Source of the DNA: Aquilaria yunnanensis
Lineage: Eukaryota; Streptophyta; Magnoliopsida; Malvales; Thymelaeaceae
Direction: 5' to 3'
Length of the DNA stretch: 64,000 nt
Assembly: GCA_039654915.1 (NCBI GenBank)
Contig: CM077593.1
Span: 75,310,501-75,374,500 of the forward strand
The position numbers and the translations under genes were made by a program. Under the pieces are notes generated by a model. The model searched no databases and was not told where the DNA came from. It worked only from the letters and a program-made list of their open reading frames with translations. This document shows, in pieces, positions 21,480-34,360 of the stretch (position 1 is its first letter; every line of letters starts with the position of its first letter).

Positions 21480-23460
21480 GTCCAATTTTATGTATAGTAG
21501 ACATTGGAAAACCAATCATTGACATTAGAATAACAGTATTAGACACCAAAATAGTGGTTTTAGACACAAAATAAATAATGTATACACCAACATCATATAA
21601 TTAAACACCAAAAAAGCATTAACAGATACTAGAACCATAGTTCTAAACATCAGAACAATAGTACTATTGAAATATAAATACTAGACAATAGACTAATTTA
21701 TTTATATACCAATCTAACATAATTAAATACCAGAAAAGCAGCAATAGATATGAGAACAACAATTCTATACACCAATTTAGCCAATATTTAATATTAATTC
21801 CACATACATTACACAGCATTGCAGGCACACATTGGACACCACTATAAATGAAATTAGATATTACTACAGATGAGGTTAGATACTATTATAGTTGGGGAAT
21901 AGATACAACTATAAATGAGATTAGAGACTAACTAATTTGTGTACCAACCAAACATAATTATACACCAGAAAACCAATCACAGAATTTAGAACAATTGTAT
22001 TAGACACTAGAATAACAGTCTTAGATACAAGATTAACTAATTTATATATCAATCTAACATAATTAGAAACTAGAAAATCATTACTAAATTATAGAACAAC
22101 AGTTCTATACACTAGAGCAGTAATACTAGATCTCAAAATAGTAGTATTAAACATCAGACTAACTAATTTATACAAATATCTAACATAATTATACATAAGA
22201 AAAACAATAGTAAACTCCATAATAACTGTTCTAGAAACCAATTCAATCGGTATATGATAACAATTCCACATACACTATACACGATTATAGACACACATTG
22301 GACATCACTATAAACAAAATTATTCACTATTATGATGAGATTAGATATAATTATAAATTAGGCACTACTATAGATGAAATCAGAGACTAACTAATTTATA
22401 TACCAACCTAATATAATTAGAGACCATAAAACTGGTCACAAATACCAAAACACCAATATTAGACACCAAAATAATAGTCTTAGACACCAAACTAACTAAT
22501 TTATGTACAAATCTAACATAATTAGATACTAGAAAAACAATGTTAGACACCAGAATACAAGTTCTAGGCACCAGTTCAGCCAATATATGACACCAAGTCC
22601 ATAAACACTACACATCATCACAGATAAACATTGGACACCATTCTAAATGAAATTAGTCACTATTATGGATGAGATTAAAAGCTATTATAGTTGAGATTAG
22701 ATACTATTGTAGATAAGGTTAGAAATTAACTAATTTACACATCAACCTAACATAATTAACCACTAAAAAATCAATCACAGACACCAGAATAGAAGTACTA
22801 GACATCAAAACAATAGTTTTAAACACCAGACATAATTAGACACTAGAATAGTAGTCTTAGATAACATACTAACTAATTTATATATAATCTAACATAATTA
22901 GACACCTGAAAAATCATACTAGGCAACAAAATAATAGTTCTAAACACTAGTTCAACTAATATAAGAAATCAGTTCCATATACATTATACATCATTGTAGA
23001 CACACATTGCACATCACTAGAGATTAAGTTGGTTACAACTATAAACTAGATTAGATAGAATTATAACGATATTATATACTACTAAAAATTAGATACAACT
23101 ATAGATGAGATCAAAGACCAACTAATTTATACATGAACTTAACATAATAAGATACCAGAAAACTAGTCATAGACAGCAAAACATTAATACTAAACACCAG
23201 AATAACAATCTTAAATACCATACTAACTAATTTATGTACCAACCTAAAAAAAATAGATACCAGAAAGCATTACTAGATACTAGAACAATAATTCTAGACA
23301 CCATAACAATAGAACTGGACATTAGAATAGTAGTACTAGACACCAGATTAACTAATTAATCCATAAATTTAACATAATTAGACACCAAAAAAGTAGTACT
23401 AGCCACCATAACAATAGTTCTAAAAACCAATTCAGCCAATATATGACATTAATTTGATAA
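21480..23460. repeat. AT-rich satellite, about 21-bp basic period, higher-order units
   Basis: The stretch is made of variants of a roughly 21-bp word around GACACCAGAATAATAGT, mixed with the recurring words TAACTAATTTATATACC and AACATAATTAGACACC. A marker block CACACATTGGACACCACTATAAA recurs near 21,829, 22,290, 22,625 and 23,000, and AGACTAACTAATTT near 21,925, 22,386, 22,728 and 23,125, giving higher-order units of about 340-460 bp. Units are considerably diverged. The minus strand stays open for up to 67 codons with a 7-residue LVSN-type repeat, explained by the 21-bp period. Confidence 0.8.
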
Positions 23461-25689
23461 ATATTGAAAAAGTGATGTTTTAATCCCATAACTAAGCTTG
23501 ATTTATAAAGTATTTATGAATTTCATCAGCAAAACACTGTTTTCTGAGCCTAGGGAAGGCTATGACAGTACATCTTGTACAACATGGAGCTTCAAGAGTT
23601 GGACCATCTTTCTATGTACCCCTACTATTCCAGGCATAAGTGACACCCCAAGGGAGTTAAGAGGCCAAGGGCCACAATTCTAATGATTATTTTGAGATGC
23701 CTTCAAATATGCAGAAGGATTAAAAGTAGGGCAATGAGGTACAGTAGCTAGAAGCAAAGAGAGTCAAGGGTGACAACTTTATGATCTCATTTTTGCAGCC
23801 ATAAAGTCACTCAAGAAAATGGAGGAGGCTTGAGATGAGTCGTAGATGGGTGGAGCTAAAGGGACTGATGGAGCTATAACTAAGAATCCATCAGCAATTA
23901 AGCAAGTTACAAAAACTTGAGCCACTAATGCTTCAATGGTGTCTATGCATATGGAAACTATCCTCACAACTATTGTAGTAGAGCATCCAGTGATTGGATC
24001 ATCTCAAGCTAACCCACAAGCTGGTGCACCATGATGGACACCTTCAAGACATTTATCTTATTTTGGGTTATTATTTTTTGGATCTTGCTACTATTGTTGG
24101 AAAATTAGTTGTTCTTGATTTTGTTATGTCATTACTTCATTTGGTTTATGTTTTATTACTAATATCATCATCATCATCATCATTATTTATTTTGCTTTAT
24201 TGATCTCATTTAGGAAATCAGAATTTTTTTAGGGTAATATTCACTAGTGGCTAGTGGCCCCCAGGTTGGTGCACGCACACTTCGGTGACAGAGAGTTGCA
24301 GGATTATCAGGCCAGCAAAGAGTGGGGCTTGCAATTTAGGGCCCCTCCCTTAGTTTTGACACCACAAGAAGTAGGCAATGCATGGGAAAAGAAGTGCAAT
24401 GTTAAGAGAGGTAACAAGTGCAAGTTGGAGCAGCTGTTGGTGGTGGAGTGGCAGTTGACGAGCTTCAAGTATGGCGATGGTTGAAGGAGTAGTTCAGGGT
24501 TCGTGGAGCAGGATAGTTAGAAAATAAGGACCACAGCGGCTATTTTGCAATTTTCCAGCTAGAAACTTAGACTTCAAATTTTAGTTCTAATTTCTGAGTT
24601 TTAGCCTCATAACTTTGAGATTCTAAAGCATATCCAATGATATTCATCCATTAAGTCCAAGAAAAACATCGAATGATAGAATCTTAACCAAATTAGGACA
24701 AAATCTTGAAAAATCCATTATTTGCAAATTTAGTACAAAAAATTGTTCTATTAATACAAAAATTTGTTCTTAGTTTCTGTTTTAGCCCAAATTATCCTAG
24801 ATTCATTAATTAAGGCTAGAATTCTCATAGATTTTAAATTGAGCCTAAGAACATTTAGATTTGTCAATTTAGCCCAAGATTTTGAATGATTTCTAGTTAA
24901 ATCACAAAAATTTATAAATCGACTTATAAAGAACAAAATTCGCAATGAAGTAAAATTTTAACCCAAATGACTCAACTTGACACTAAAAATAAAAAAAAAA
25001 CATAACTAAGACATAAAAAAATATAAGTAAGTCCTAAATGAAATTCAAAGACTCACAAACAAAATTTTAGTACGTGATGAAACAATTTGAGACTTAGAAT
25101 TCTCAAATTACCCGTAGACACTAATTAACCAATTTTTTCTTTCTATGCTATAAAAACCTAACTGAAGGTCAAAATGAGTGTTACCATATAATCTTTCTTC
25201 CCCTTGAGTCATAGCCACAGGAAAAACTCTTTTGAATTTTCTCTAATTTGAGGAATCTGAAACAAAGACAAAAAAAATAAAGTGGTAAAGATCTAAAAAT
25301 TAATTTTATGAGTGCAGCCACCTATTCTCAACAGAAAGGAATTTTTCCATGTAGCCAAGCACTTGATAAATTTTTCAATGATTGGATGTGAAAGAGTTTA
25401 TAAAAGAAGATTAGCCCCAACAGATAAGCCTATATATCAGAAAGGAATGCAACCAAGCGAACAACCAATTTCAATCTCGTACACCTTCATCAACTTCTCT
25501 TCCAAACAAACATCGGCTAAGGTACTTTTTGAGAAATTGATTTTCAAGTCGGTGGATAATTGGAAGCTTCTGACCACCTTTTTAATTGTAGTAGCCCCTC
25601 CAGGTATAGTTTCCAAAATTCTAAGGTTTTATCAGTAAATTGCAAAAATGACAGTATAAATAGCTGTTTCTTTCCAATGTCAACGCCTT
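23461..25689. other. no gene recognised
   Basis: AT-rich non-coding sequence with only short ORFs of no recognisable family. It contains a short (ATC)n microsatellite near 24,164-24,183. A T/A-rich stretch (24,540-25,150) repeats phrases such as TTTTAGCC and AATTTAGCCCAA and may be an old degenerate repeat. Confidence 0.4.
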
Positions 25690-26830
25690 GAAAAACCCTA
25701 TAGACAATGTTTTGGTGGTTAGAACACTTAGATCTTTACTAAGAAGATTAAAAATAAAAGGAAAGAAAAGGTCACCTTAACCAAACCCCCTTACTATCGA
25801 GAATCAACCTATAGGGGAACCATTGAAAAGGATAGAGATATTGACTGTGCTAAGGCATTGGCCAATCCAACTCCTCCACTTGGATTCGAAAGACCTTTCC
25901 CCCATCACCTTGTTGAGAAAAAACCATTGAATAAAATCGAAGGCTTTCTTAAAGTTAACTTTAAAATTAAAAATCCTTCAAACAACTTTTTTTGGTTGTG
26001 AATCACTTTTTTGGAAATCAAAATACAATCTAAAATTTGTTTGCCTCACAAGAAGGTGAATTAATGGCGTGCCATAACCGATGCTATTACATATTTTAGT
26101 CATTCCACTAGGACCTTAGCCAAAATCTTATGTAGATAGCATATGTGAGAAATTGGAGTGAAGTTATTTAAGCTTTCCTGACAAACCTTTTTTTGGAATA
26201 GGGGATATAAAAGAGTTATTGTAGGTTGATGGAAATCTCCTTGACTGATGAAGCTCTATGAAAAAACTCATAACATCAGACTTAATAACTGAACAAATCT
26301 CCTCAGAACCTTGAAGCTTAAACTATCAGGGCTAGGTGCATTCTCATCCCAATAACTCATAACAATGAAGGTGATTTCTAACTTGGAGAATGAAACCTCC
26401 AGAGATTGAGCCTTAAATACATGAGGGCATTTGAAAGTGCCATTTAAGGGAAGGAAAATAGGATGGACAATGCTATAAGAGTGATTTCTAAATAAGGATT
26501 CTATATATGCTTTTGACTTAAAGGCTTAGAAAATACCACTTCATTAACCATGATGGAAGAAAGTGAATATGCTTTAACTCTACAGTTTAATAGCACGTGA
26601 AAAAACTTCAAGTTGTAATCCCCTAGTCTAAGTCACCGAGAGCTTGATTTTTTAAGTGCATTTACCGCTTCCTTTATTCTTACATGGTAAATTTTAGGTT
26701 TTAGCAACACCTTTTCCTCCCAAAACCACCTATCATCTAGGAATTGCTCTAGAAGTTGATTAACCTGAAACAAATGAGCCCTCTTGTCTTTGATACAATA
26801 AAGCTAATGATCAACTGCATTGCCAAATTG
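25690..26830 (-). pseudogene. LINE (L1-type) reverse transcriptase relic
   Basis: On the minus strand, with stops and small frame shifts, recognisable plant L1-like RT blocks appear in order: a linker block with GDYNLKFFH (about 26,630); WDENAPSPDSLSFKVLRRF (about 26,350); ISPIPKK-like and PISHICYLHKILAKVL (about 26,200-26,100); NFKKAFDFIQWFFLNKVMG (about 25,950), where motif A has Asn for the usual Asp; a SWIGQCLST/LFNGSPIG block (about 25,850); and a degraded RGLRQGD-like block (about 25,780). This enzyme drives target-primed retrotransposition. The copy is dead. Upstream sequence to 27,611, and perhaps 35,763-36,123 beyond the inserted copia element, may belong to it. Confidence 0.75.
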
Positions 26831-27611
26831 ATATTAAAATTTTGGGATGATCGTTCATCTGGTTCGCTCGTTCAGGATTATTAAAACTTCTGATTAGGAA
26901 TCCAACAAAGAAACCAGATGATAACTTGGTTAAGAGAACAAGCACCTATATTTTTCAACAGAAAGGTCTACTAAGTTATCATCATTGAGTTTCGGATTAA
27001 AAAATGGTTAAGACCCAATTAGCTAATCAACAACATTGCCAGCCACCATGTTAGACTAAACCTCTTTCAGTCCAAAGTCACCATTGGTTGATATTGGCCA
27101 TATGGAACAATAACCCATCTCAGTAAAGTTCAACTTGTCACTCAAGGATCCTACACTAGAGTAAACAACTAGCTATCGATCAGGGCCTAATCCATCAATA
27201 GTGCCTGGCCCCACTATAATATGTTTTTCATCCCTACGTACCATCCTTAGAAAGCTGTAATGCATCTCACAGTCCAAAGCAAAGTTTGTACCTAAATAGC
27301 CTATATCCTCATTAACATCTCCATTGTCACAGTAATTTTAAAGATTGCCTATAGGGTTCTCTAAGGTAAACACCAAAGCATCACCCTATTGTGGTTCACA
27401 GATAGGAAACTTTTCTTAAAAATCATGCCTTAATGAAGAAGGCGGGACAAATCTCCTTAACACTGGCTGGCTATTCCTATATAGCACAGGAAAATAGCTG
27501 TAGATTGGCTTTTCCATCATGGACAACTAGGACAATTGACTATTAAGATCTACTATAAAACAATCTGAAATACTTTTACTTAATAAACTTAAAATTCTTG
27601 AACCATCTAAT
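26831..27611. other. LINE upstream region or unidentified sequence
   Basis: No intact ORF. It lies where the 5' part of the LINE would be, on the left flank of copia copy 2, but I cannot identify a domain in it with confidence. Confidence 0.3.
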
Positions 27612-29028
27612 TGTTGGGTTTTAGGAGCCAAACAAGCACAGTGGAATTTAACCGAAACGGTCTAGGATCCAAGTGAAACGGCGTAAACCAGGTGCTCAAA
27701 AATTTTCATACCTAATTTCAGTTAAGATCCTTCACCCAACTGTAGAGTCGAATCACAAAACCTGAACAGTTGACGTGTTCAAGCTCTCTATGGTATCCAC
27801 ACAAGCCTCTCGAGATCACCACGCTTCCACCACATCCCGGTAGATGCGTTTCTCTTACGGTAGCAGTGCTAGCTTGCGTCCTCCAAGGAATTGTAAAAGA
27901 AGAGTGTGATTGTCCTTTTGGCGGGCTAGGGCAAAAAGCTATGAATTTCTCTCTAAAAGTTGTATTTATAGTGAGAATCAACTTCCAGGCCTAATGGGTT
28001 TCAAAACCTTAATCTAATTAGGCTTTAATTTCGGGCTTAATAATAGCTTAACTTTTGCATCAATTATTAATCCAAAATTATCATGAAACCGTTACTTAAA
28101 TAATTAGCCCATGCACTCTAATAATCCAAATAGCTCTATGTGTGCGACCCAATAGGCTTTTACCACATTAGCAATGATCATAAATCACATTTGTGATCAT
28201 AAGTAATGAGCGGTGTCTAGCAACACATCATTGCTACCCAAGTGACAAGATTGTCGGTGATTCGACTAAACCTTTATGATTATTACCCAATATGCCATTG
28301 TCCATTTGTCCAAGATATCAAGACTAGGTACGAGACATGGAATGTGTCACTCTCGTATAGCCCAATCTTTGGTTTCTTGATTACCGAGTAGACTAACTTA
28401 AATTGATGACATTGATATCATATATCAACTCGTCCGAGCATGGCCGCGTATTTTCTAAGTCTTACTCTATCAAGGGGCCCAAAGATATCACTCCCGTTAC
28501 ATAGGGGGGACAATCCCATCTTGATCATACAAATCCCTCAACATGATATGTGACATACCCAGTGACCTCTTTCAAGTTCATTCAGTTACGAGTAACAAAG
28601 GGAAGTATCAAAGTATGTGACTCACATGTAGGGAACCTTGATGATCTTAGGTCAAAGGACTATATGTACTATGATCACTATGAGAATCACTTATGACACT
28701 CATATAAGGATCCATGTAGCATTCTCATAGTGGGTCGGTCCAGTAACAAGTTCTCCAACTTGTACCCATATGTAGACTACATATCTCATAGTAGTCTCCA
28801 CATATGCTAGTCATCATGTATTACTGTAACTTGCTCCACAATAATACTAGACCAGGGGCATTTGAGAATATCATTATTCTAGGGTTACTTACAATTATGT
28901 TTATTACGTTAAGTAGAAAGAAAAAAACAACAAACATAGTGGCTGGATTAATGCCCTAATAAAATATCATGGCTCAATGTACAAAAATATAATCATCTTA
29001 TGATTGGCTTTTGGGCACAACACTAATA
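27612..29028 (-). repeat. copia copy 2, 3' LTR
   Basis: 1,417 bp. A TATA box on the element strand (CTATAAATA, plus-strand 27,963-27,971) marks the promoter near its 3' part. A short open frame near 27,770 recurs in the other LTR copies and is not a gene. Confidence 0.93.
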
Positions 29029-29040
29029 ATCTTCCACTTG
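29029..29040 (-). other. copia copy 2 polypurine tract
   Basis: Minus strand CAAGTGGAAGAT next to the 3' LTR; equivalent to GCAAGTGGGAGAT in copy 1. Confidence 0.7.
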
Positions 29041-29041
29041 C

Positions 29042-32000
29042 ACTAAAGCCGATCATCCATGTATCTAATACCGATGGAACTAGAATGGCTATTATGCTTT
29101 TGCTGCGTAAGGAGCTTTGTCAATGGATTAGCAATGTTGCTATCTGTTGAAGTCCTGCATATCCTTACATCACCCCTCTCGATGATCTCCCTGATAAGAT
29201 GATAATGTCAAAGTATGTGTTTGGATCGCTGGTGAGATCGAGGTCCCTTGGCCTGTGCGATTGCTCCATTGTTATCACAATAGAGCTCTATCAGGTCGTC
29301 AATGCTTGGAACCACTCCAAGTTCAGTGATGAACTTCTTGGTCCAAACTACCTCCTTTGCAGCATCAGAGGTGTCAATGTACTCAGATTCTATTGTAAAG
29401 TCAGCTACTGTCTCTTACTTTGAACTCTTCCAGCTCACAGCACCACCACCAATACAAAACACATAACCAGATTGCAATCTAAAATCATCCTTATCAGATT
29501 GTAAGCTAGCATCGGTGCAACCCCTTACAACGAGCTTATCTTCACCTCCAAAGACCAAGAATGCATTCTTAGTCCTTCATAAGTACTTAAGGATGTTCTT
29601 AATAGCTGTCTAGTGACTCTCACCAGGGTTTGATTGGTACCTACTCATCATGCTCAAGGCATATAAGGCATTGGGACGAGTACATATCATGGCATACATG
29701 ATAGATCTAATTGCTGAGGCATATGGAATCTTACTCATGTGCTCTTTCTCCTCGGGTGTACTCGGACACTGAGATCTAGAAAGAGTTATACCATGTGACA
29801 TGGGCAAGAATCCTTTCTTGGAATCTTGCATGCTAAACCTCATTAGCACCTTGTCAATATATGTACTTTGACTTAGGCCGAGAAGCTTTCTAGATCTATC
29901 TCTATAGATCCTAATGCCTAACACATAGGCTGCTTCACCTAAGTCCTTCATGGAGAAACATTTTCCTAGCCAAGTCTTTACAGACTATTGCTGGGGAACG
30001 TCATTCCCGATGAGTAGTATATCATCTCCATGCAACACCAAGAAGATAATAGCACTCCCACTAACCTTCTTGTAGACACAAGGTTCATCTTCATTTTTGA
30101 AAAAACCAAACTCTTTGATTGCTTCATCAAAACGAAGATTCCAACTTCGAGAATCTTGCTTCGGTCCATAAATGAACCTTTGTAACTTGCACACTTTATT
30201 GGCATTCTCAAGAGTGACAAAACCCCTAGGCTGTGTCATGTGCATATCCTCAATTAACTTTCCATTTAGGAATGCAGTTTTGACATCCATTTGCCATATC
30301 TCATAATCATAGTGTGCAGCAATAGCCAACAAAATTCGGATGGATTTAAGCATGGCAACTGGTGAAAAAGTTTCATCATAGTCAATACCATGAATTTGCT
30401 TGAAACCTTTTGCAATCAATTGTCCCTTAAAGGTAATAGCATTACCTTCCATGTTAGTTTTCTTCTTGAAAACTCATTTGCACCCTATAGGTTTCACCCC
30501 TTTAGGTGGATCAACCAAAGTCCATATTCGGTTTTCATACACAGATTCTATCTTAGATTTCATGGCCACTAGCCACTTCTCAAAGTCAGGCCCCGACACA
30601 GCTTGTTGGTAGGTTCTAGGCTCATCCTAATCTATGAGCATCACATCTTTCAGGCTTATGCCGAATCCTACCAGACCTATGTGGGCTCTGTGCTACAGGA
30701 ACAGACTCATGAACCACAACATCTTATAGTGTCTGTTCAGGTTTGATATCCCCTTGTTGTTCTTGAATTTCTTCAATCTCTACTTTCCTCCCACTAGTTT
30801 CCTTATAGATAAACTCTTTCTCTAGAAAGACACCAGTTTGAGTAACAAACACTTTTTGCTTAGAAGAATTGTAGAAATAGTGACCCTTTGTTTCTTTGGG
30901 ATACCCAACAAAGAGGCATTTATGAGATTTAGGACCTAGTTTGTCAGAAGATTGACGTTTCACCTAAACGTCACAACCCCAAATCTTCATAAAAGACAAA
31001 CTAGGACGCCTCCCACTCCATATCTCATATGGTGTCTTTTGAACTGATTTAGATGGAACTCGGTTTAGTGTAAATGTAGCTGTTTCTAGAGCATGTCCCC
31101 AAAAGGAGTTTGGAAGGTCATCTTGACTCATCATTGAGTGAACTATGTCTAACAAAGTTCGATTTCTCCTTTCAGATACACCATTCCACTAAAGTGTACC
31201 TAGTGGAGTGAGTTGTGATACTATACCACACTCCTTTAGATAGTCAAGGAATTCTCGAACTAAATACTCTCCACCTCAATCTGATCAAAGTACTTTTATA
31301 CTCTTCCCCAATTGATTCTTTACTTCATTCTTGAATTCTTTGAACTTTTCAAAGGATTCTGACTTATGTCTCATGAGATACACATAGCCATATCTGCTAA
31401 AGTCATCAGTAAAGGTAATGAAGTATTGGAAGCCTCCTCTAGCATGTGTACACATAGGGCCACATACATCAATATGTATAAGTCCTAGTAAGTCATTAGC
31501 CCTTTCACTTTGCCTTGTGAATGGGGCTTTGTTCATCTTGCCCAACAAACATGACCCACAGGTCTCATATGATTCAAAATAAAAAATAGTCCAAGAGTCC
31601 ATCCTTATGAAGCTTGGATATGCAGGTCTCGTTTATATGGCCCAAGTGACAGTGCCAGAGATAGGTCGGGTTCGAATCATTCAATCTGACCTTCTTAGTT
31701 TTCACATTATAGATTGGATTTTTTAGTTCTAGAACATACAACCTATTGCTAAGTCAAGCACTATAATAAAAGATTTCATTCAAATAAATAGAACAACATT
31801 TGTCCTTTATTATAAATGAAAAACCTTTCTTACCGAAGCAAGAAACAGAAATCAAATTTCTATTAATAGTAGGCACAAAGTAGTTGTTGTCTAATTCTAA
31901 AGCTAATCCACTAGGTAAAGTGAGAACATAAGTCCCTACAGCTAAGGCAGTTACCCTTGCTCCATTTCCAACACGTAGGTCCACTTCAACTTGGGCTAAT

Positions 32001-32930
32001 CTTTTACTCCTACTTAGATACTGCACATTTGCACAAACGTGAGATCCACATCCAGTATCCAATACCCAAGATGAGGAAATAGAAAAGTTAGCCTCTATAA
32101 GAAAAATACCTAAAGTGGAGGTCTTACTTCCCTTCTCCTTAGCAAGTTCTTCAAGATAGAGCTTGTGGTTATGCTTCTAGTGTCCAAGTTGCTTACAATG
32201 GAAGCACTCCCCTTCCTTTGCCACACCACCTTTTGGTTTTAATGCAGTTGAAGAAGAATTAGCATTAGGCTTTCCTTTAGCTTTATCCTTCTTCTTGTTG
32301 GCTTTTCCCTTTCCTTTGCCCTTTTGAACCATCAAAATGGGCTTAGCCTTCTTAAGGTTTTGCTCAGTAGTTTTCAACATGTTGAGCAATTCAGGAAGAA
32401 ACTTGTCAAGGTCATTCATGTTATAGTTCATGACAAACTGACTGTAGCTTTCAAGCAATGATTGCAAGACTACATCAATAGCCAACTCTTTCTGAAGAGC
32501 AAATCCTAAACTCTCAAGATTCTCAATGTACCCAATCATCTTAAGCATATAAGGATCCACGGGACTTCCTTCAAACATTTTGCACTGACCTCTCATGCTG
32601 AGCTTGCTTTTGGAGAAGCATTTTAAGATGTTCAATCATATCGAATGCCCCCATGTTTTCATGTTGCTTCTAAAGCTTAGGTTCCATAGTAATAAGCATA
32701 AGGCAACAAACATCCAAAGCATCATCAGAATGCCTTTTGTGAGCATCCTTTTCAGCTCTTAGAGTAGTGGCAGTAGGCTCATTCGGAATGGGCTGCTTTA
32801 GGACATAAGCCTTTTTCTCTTGCTTGATGACTATCCTCAAGTTTCGATACCATTTGAGAAAGTTAGACTCATTCAGTTTTTCCTTTTCAAGGATCGATCG
32901 CAATGAAAGTGTCGATGTATTTTGTGCCAT
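29042..32930 (-). pseudogene. copia gag-pol of copy 2, multiply broken
   Basis: Same domain order as copy 1: gag (MAQNTSTLSLRS start at 32,930; knuckle core CFHCKQLGH), protease (DTGCGSHVC), integrase pieces (31,602-31,285, 31,155-30,964), RT (30,452-29,978) and RNase H (29,951-29,100). The frame is broken by numerous stops and small indels, including a deletion of about 20 bp in gag near 32,590. The RT YVDD aspartates are changed (HGDD at about 30,030). It retains an arginine codon where copy 1 has its only stop. Non-functional. Confidence 0.92.
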
Positions 32931-34340
32931 GGTTATCTACAACAATAAATATGCAATGTAAAAGTCATGTATTTTAATTCATTTAATAAGGACTTTTATT
33001 AAACGATACTCCTCACTATTTTACTCAAAATAATAACCTTCAATATTATTTCAGAACACCTCGACGCTAAGGTATTCTAGTGGGCCAAGATCCATATTTC
33101 ACCACAACCTGAGTCAGCTTTGGCTTTTCTCTCAAGTTATAGTTATTTAGGTAGGCAACTCCTTGCCAATTGCATCTCATGCAACTTTTGGATAGTTGGG
33201 TGAACAACACTTGTCCAAGCTTATTTCATAAACTTAAGCCCAACTTTATGCCTCTAAGTCCCCAATCCTATTAGCATAACTTAGTTAAGTCGAATCCAAA
33301 GTTAGCATTTTGTATATCACTATTATCCCATCGCGCCTTACCAAGATGAAGATAGGTGCTTTACTTAGGCAAACCCACCCAATGTTGATCAAAGCCTTGA
33401 TGAGTGCCAACATTTGGAAGGCATCACATTTAATGACTTAATATTTGTTTGAGGGATTTTTCCTCTTGATTTCACCAATCTGTTATCTCCAGTTGTCTTA
33501 TACATGCATCACATACAAATATAAAACATGCATCTCATGCTAACAAGAAAGTAAACGTGACATGGTTATAGCCCAAATTATGCAATATTCTCAAGCAAAT
33601 GAGAATATCATAGAAGCCTAAGAAAAGAAAAGAAAAAGGTCTTTACAATCTCTTTCTCCTCCTTTCTTGGTTGCCTTTTAGTTGTCACCTCCTTGGACAT
33701 ACTACCTTGGACGATCCCACAATGTACCATTACATCAATAATAGAAACCTCGAGTTATTTTCGAGGGGAGTAAGGTGAGAAGAGAATGTACAATGAGAGT
33801 AACAAGAAAAGGCACGACTTGTAGGCCGTATTTATAAGTACAACCAATCAAGGGCTATAACCATGCACCATGCTTCAAACACCAAACAGCATAACATGTC
33901 AAATCTCATTCAACAAAAATGCATGCCAATTAACATGCGTTGATTTGCCAATTTTTATTTATGTGGTGCTTCGCATACGGCGGTCCCATTGGCCAGTCAA
34001 TTGTGTTGCCCGAGATCTTCTATTTCAAGCAAGTAGACACTCGAGACATCTCTATTCGAGCCACCAAAAGTACTCTACCTTCGATGCCCAAACAAGTTGA
34101 ATCCGATCCATGCTAGGGTTTTTCAACCATTGCAAGAGCCCTAATCCATATAGGTATCTCATACCAATCAATTTCGGGTTAATCTCATTAGCCAATTTAT
34201 GTCGTTTCTTCATATATCTTATATATTCATTACGAGTTCCGATTTTATGCATCATGAATCAATCTAATTAATCATGGCCGAAAGCAACCAAACACACAAT
34301 ATCATGTGATTCAACATTCAATCCCGATTTAGGGTTTCAC
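32931..34340 (-). other. copia copy 2 leader
   Basis: 1.4-kb untranslated leader between primer site and gag, complete here and used to recognise the truncated leader of copy 1. No gene. Confidence 0.75.
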
Positions 34341-34358
34341 CAACCTGGCTTTGATACC
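34341..34358 (-). other. copia primer-binding site (tRNA-Met initiator)
   Basis: Minus strand TGGTATCAAAGCCAGGTT, two bases inside the 5' LTR, complementary to initiator tRNA-Met with one apparent change. Confidence 0.88.
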
Positions 34359-34360
34359 AC

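Noticed and set aside
22380..22583. Heptad-repeat protein (LVSN repeats) on the minus strand
   Set aside because: The 21-bp period of the satellite explains it; the frame is not open over the whole array.
21480..23460. CRISPR-like array of short regular repeats
   Set aside because: Repeats are degenerate, there are no unique spacers of constant length, and the context is a plant nuclear genome; it is a satellite.
27718..27994. Short ORFs (for example 27,770-27,994, also at about 34,581 and 44,565) with similar products, as if a small gene family
   Set aside because: They fall at the same place in three copies of the copia LTR around its promoter; the likeness is that of the LTR, and the frames are not kept equally.
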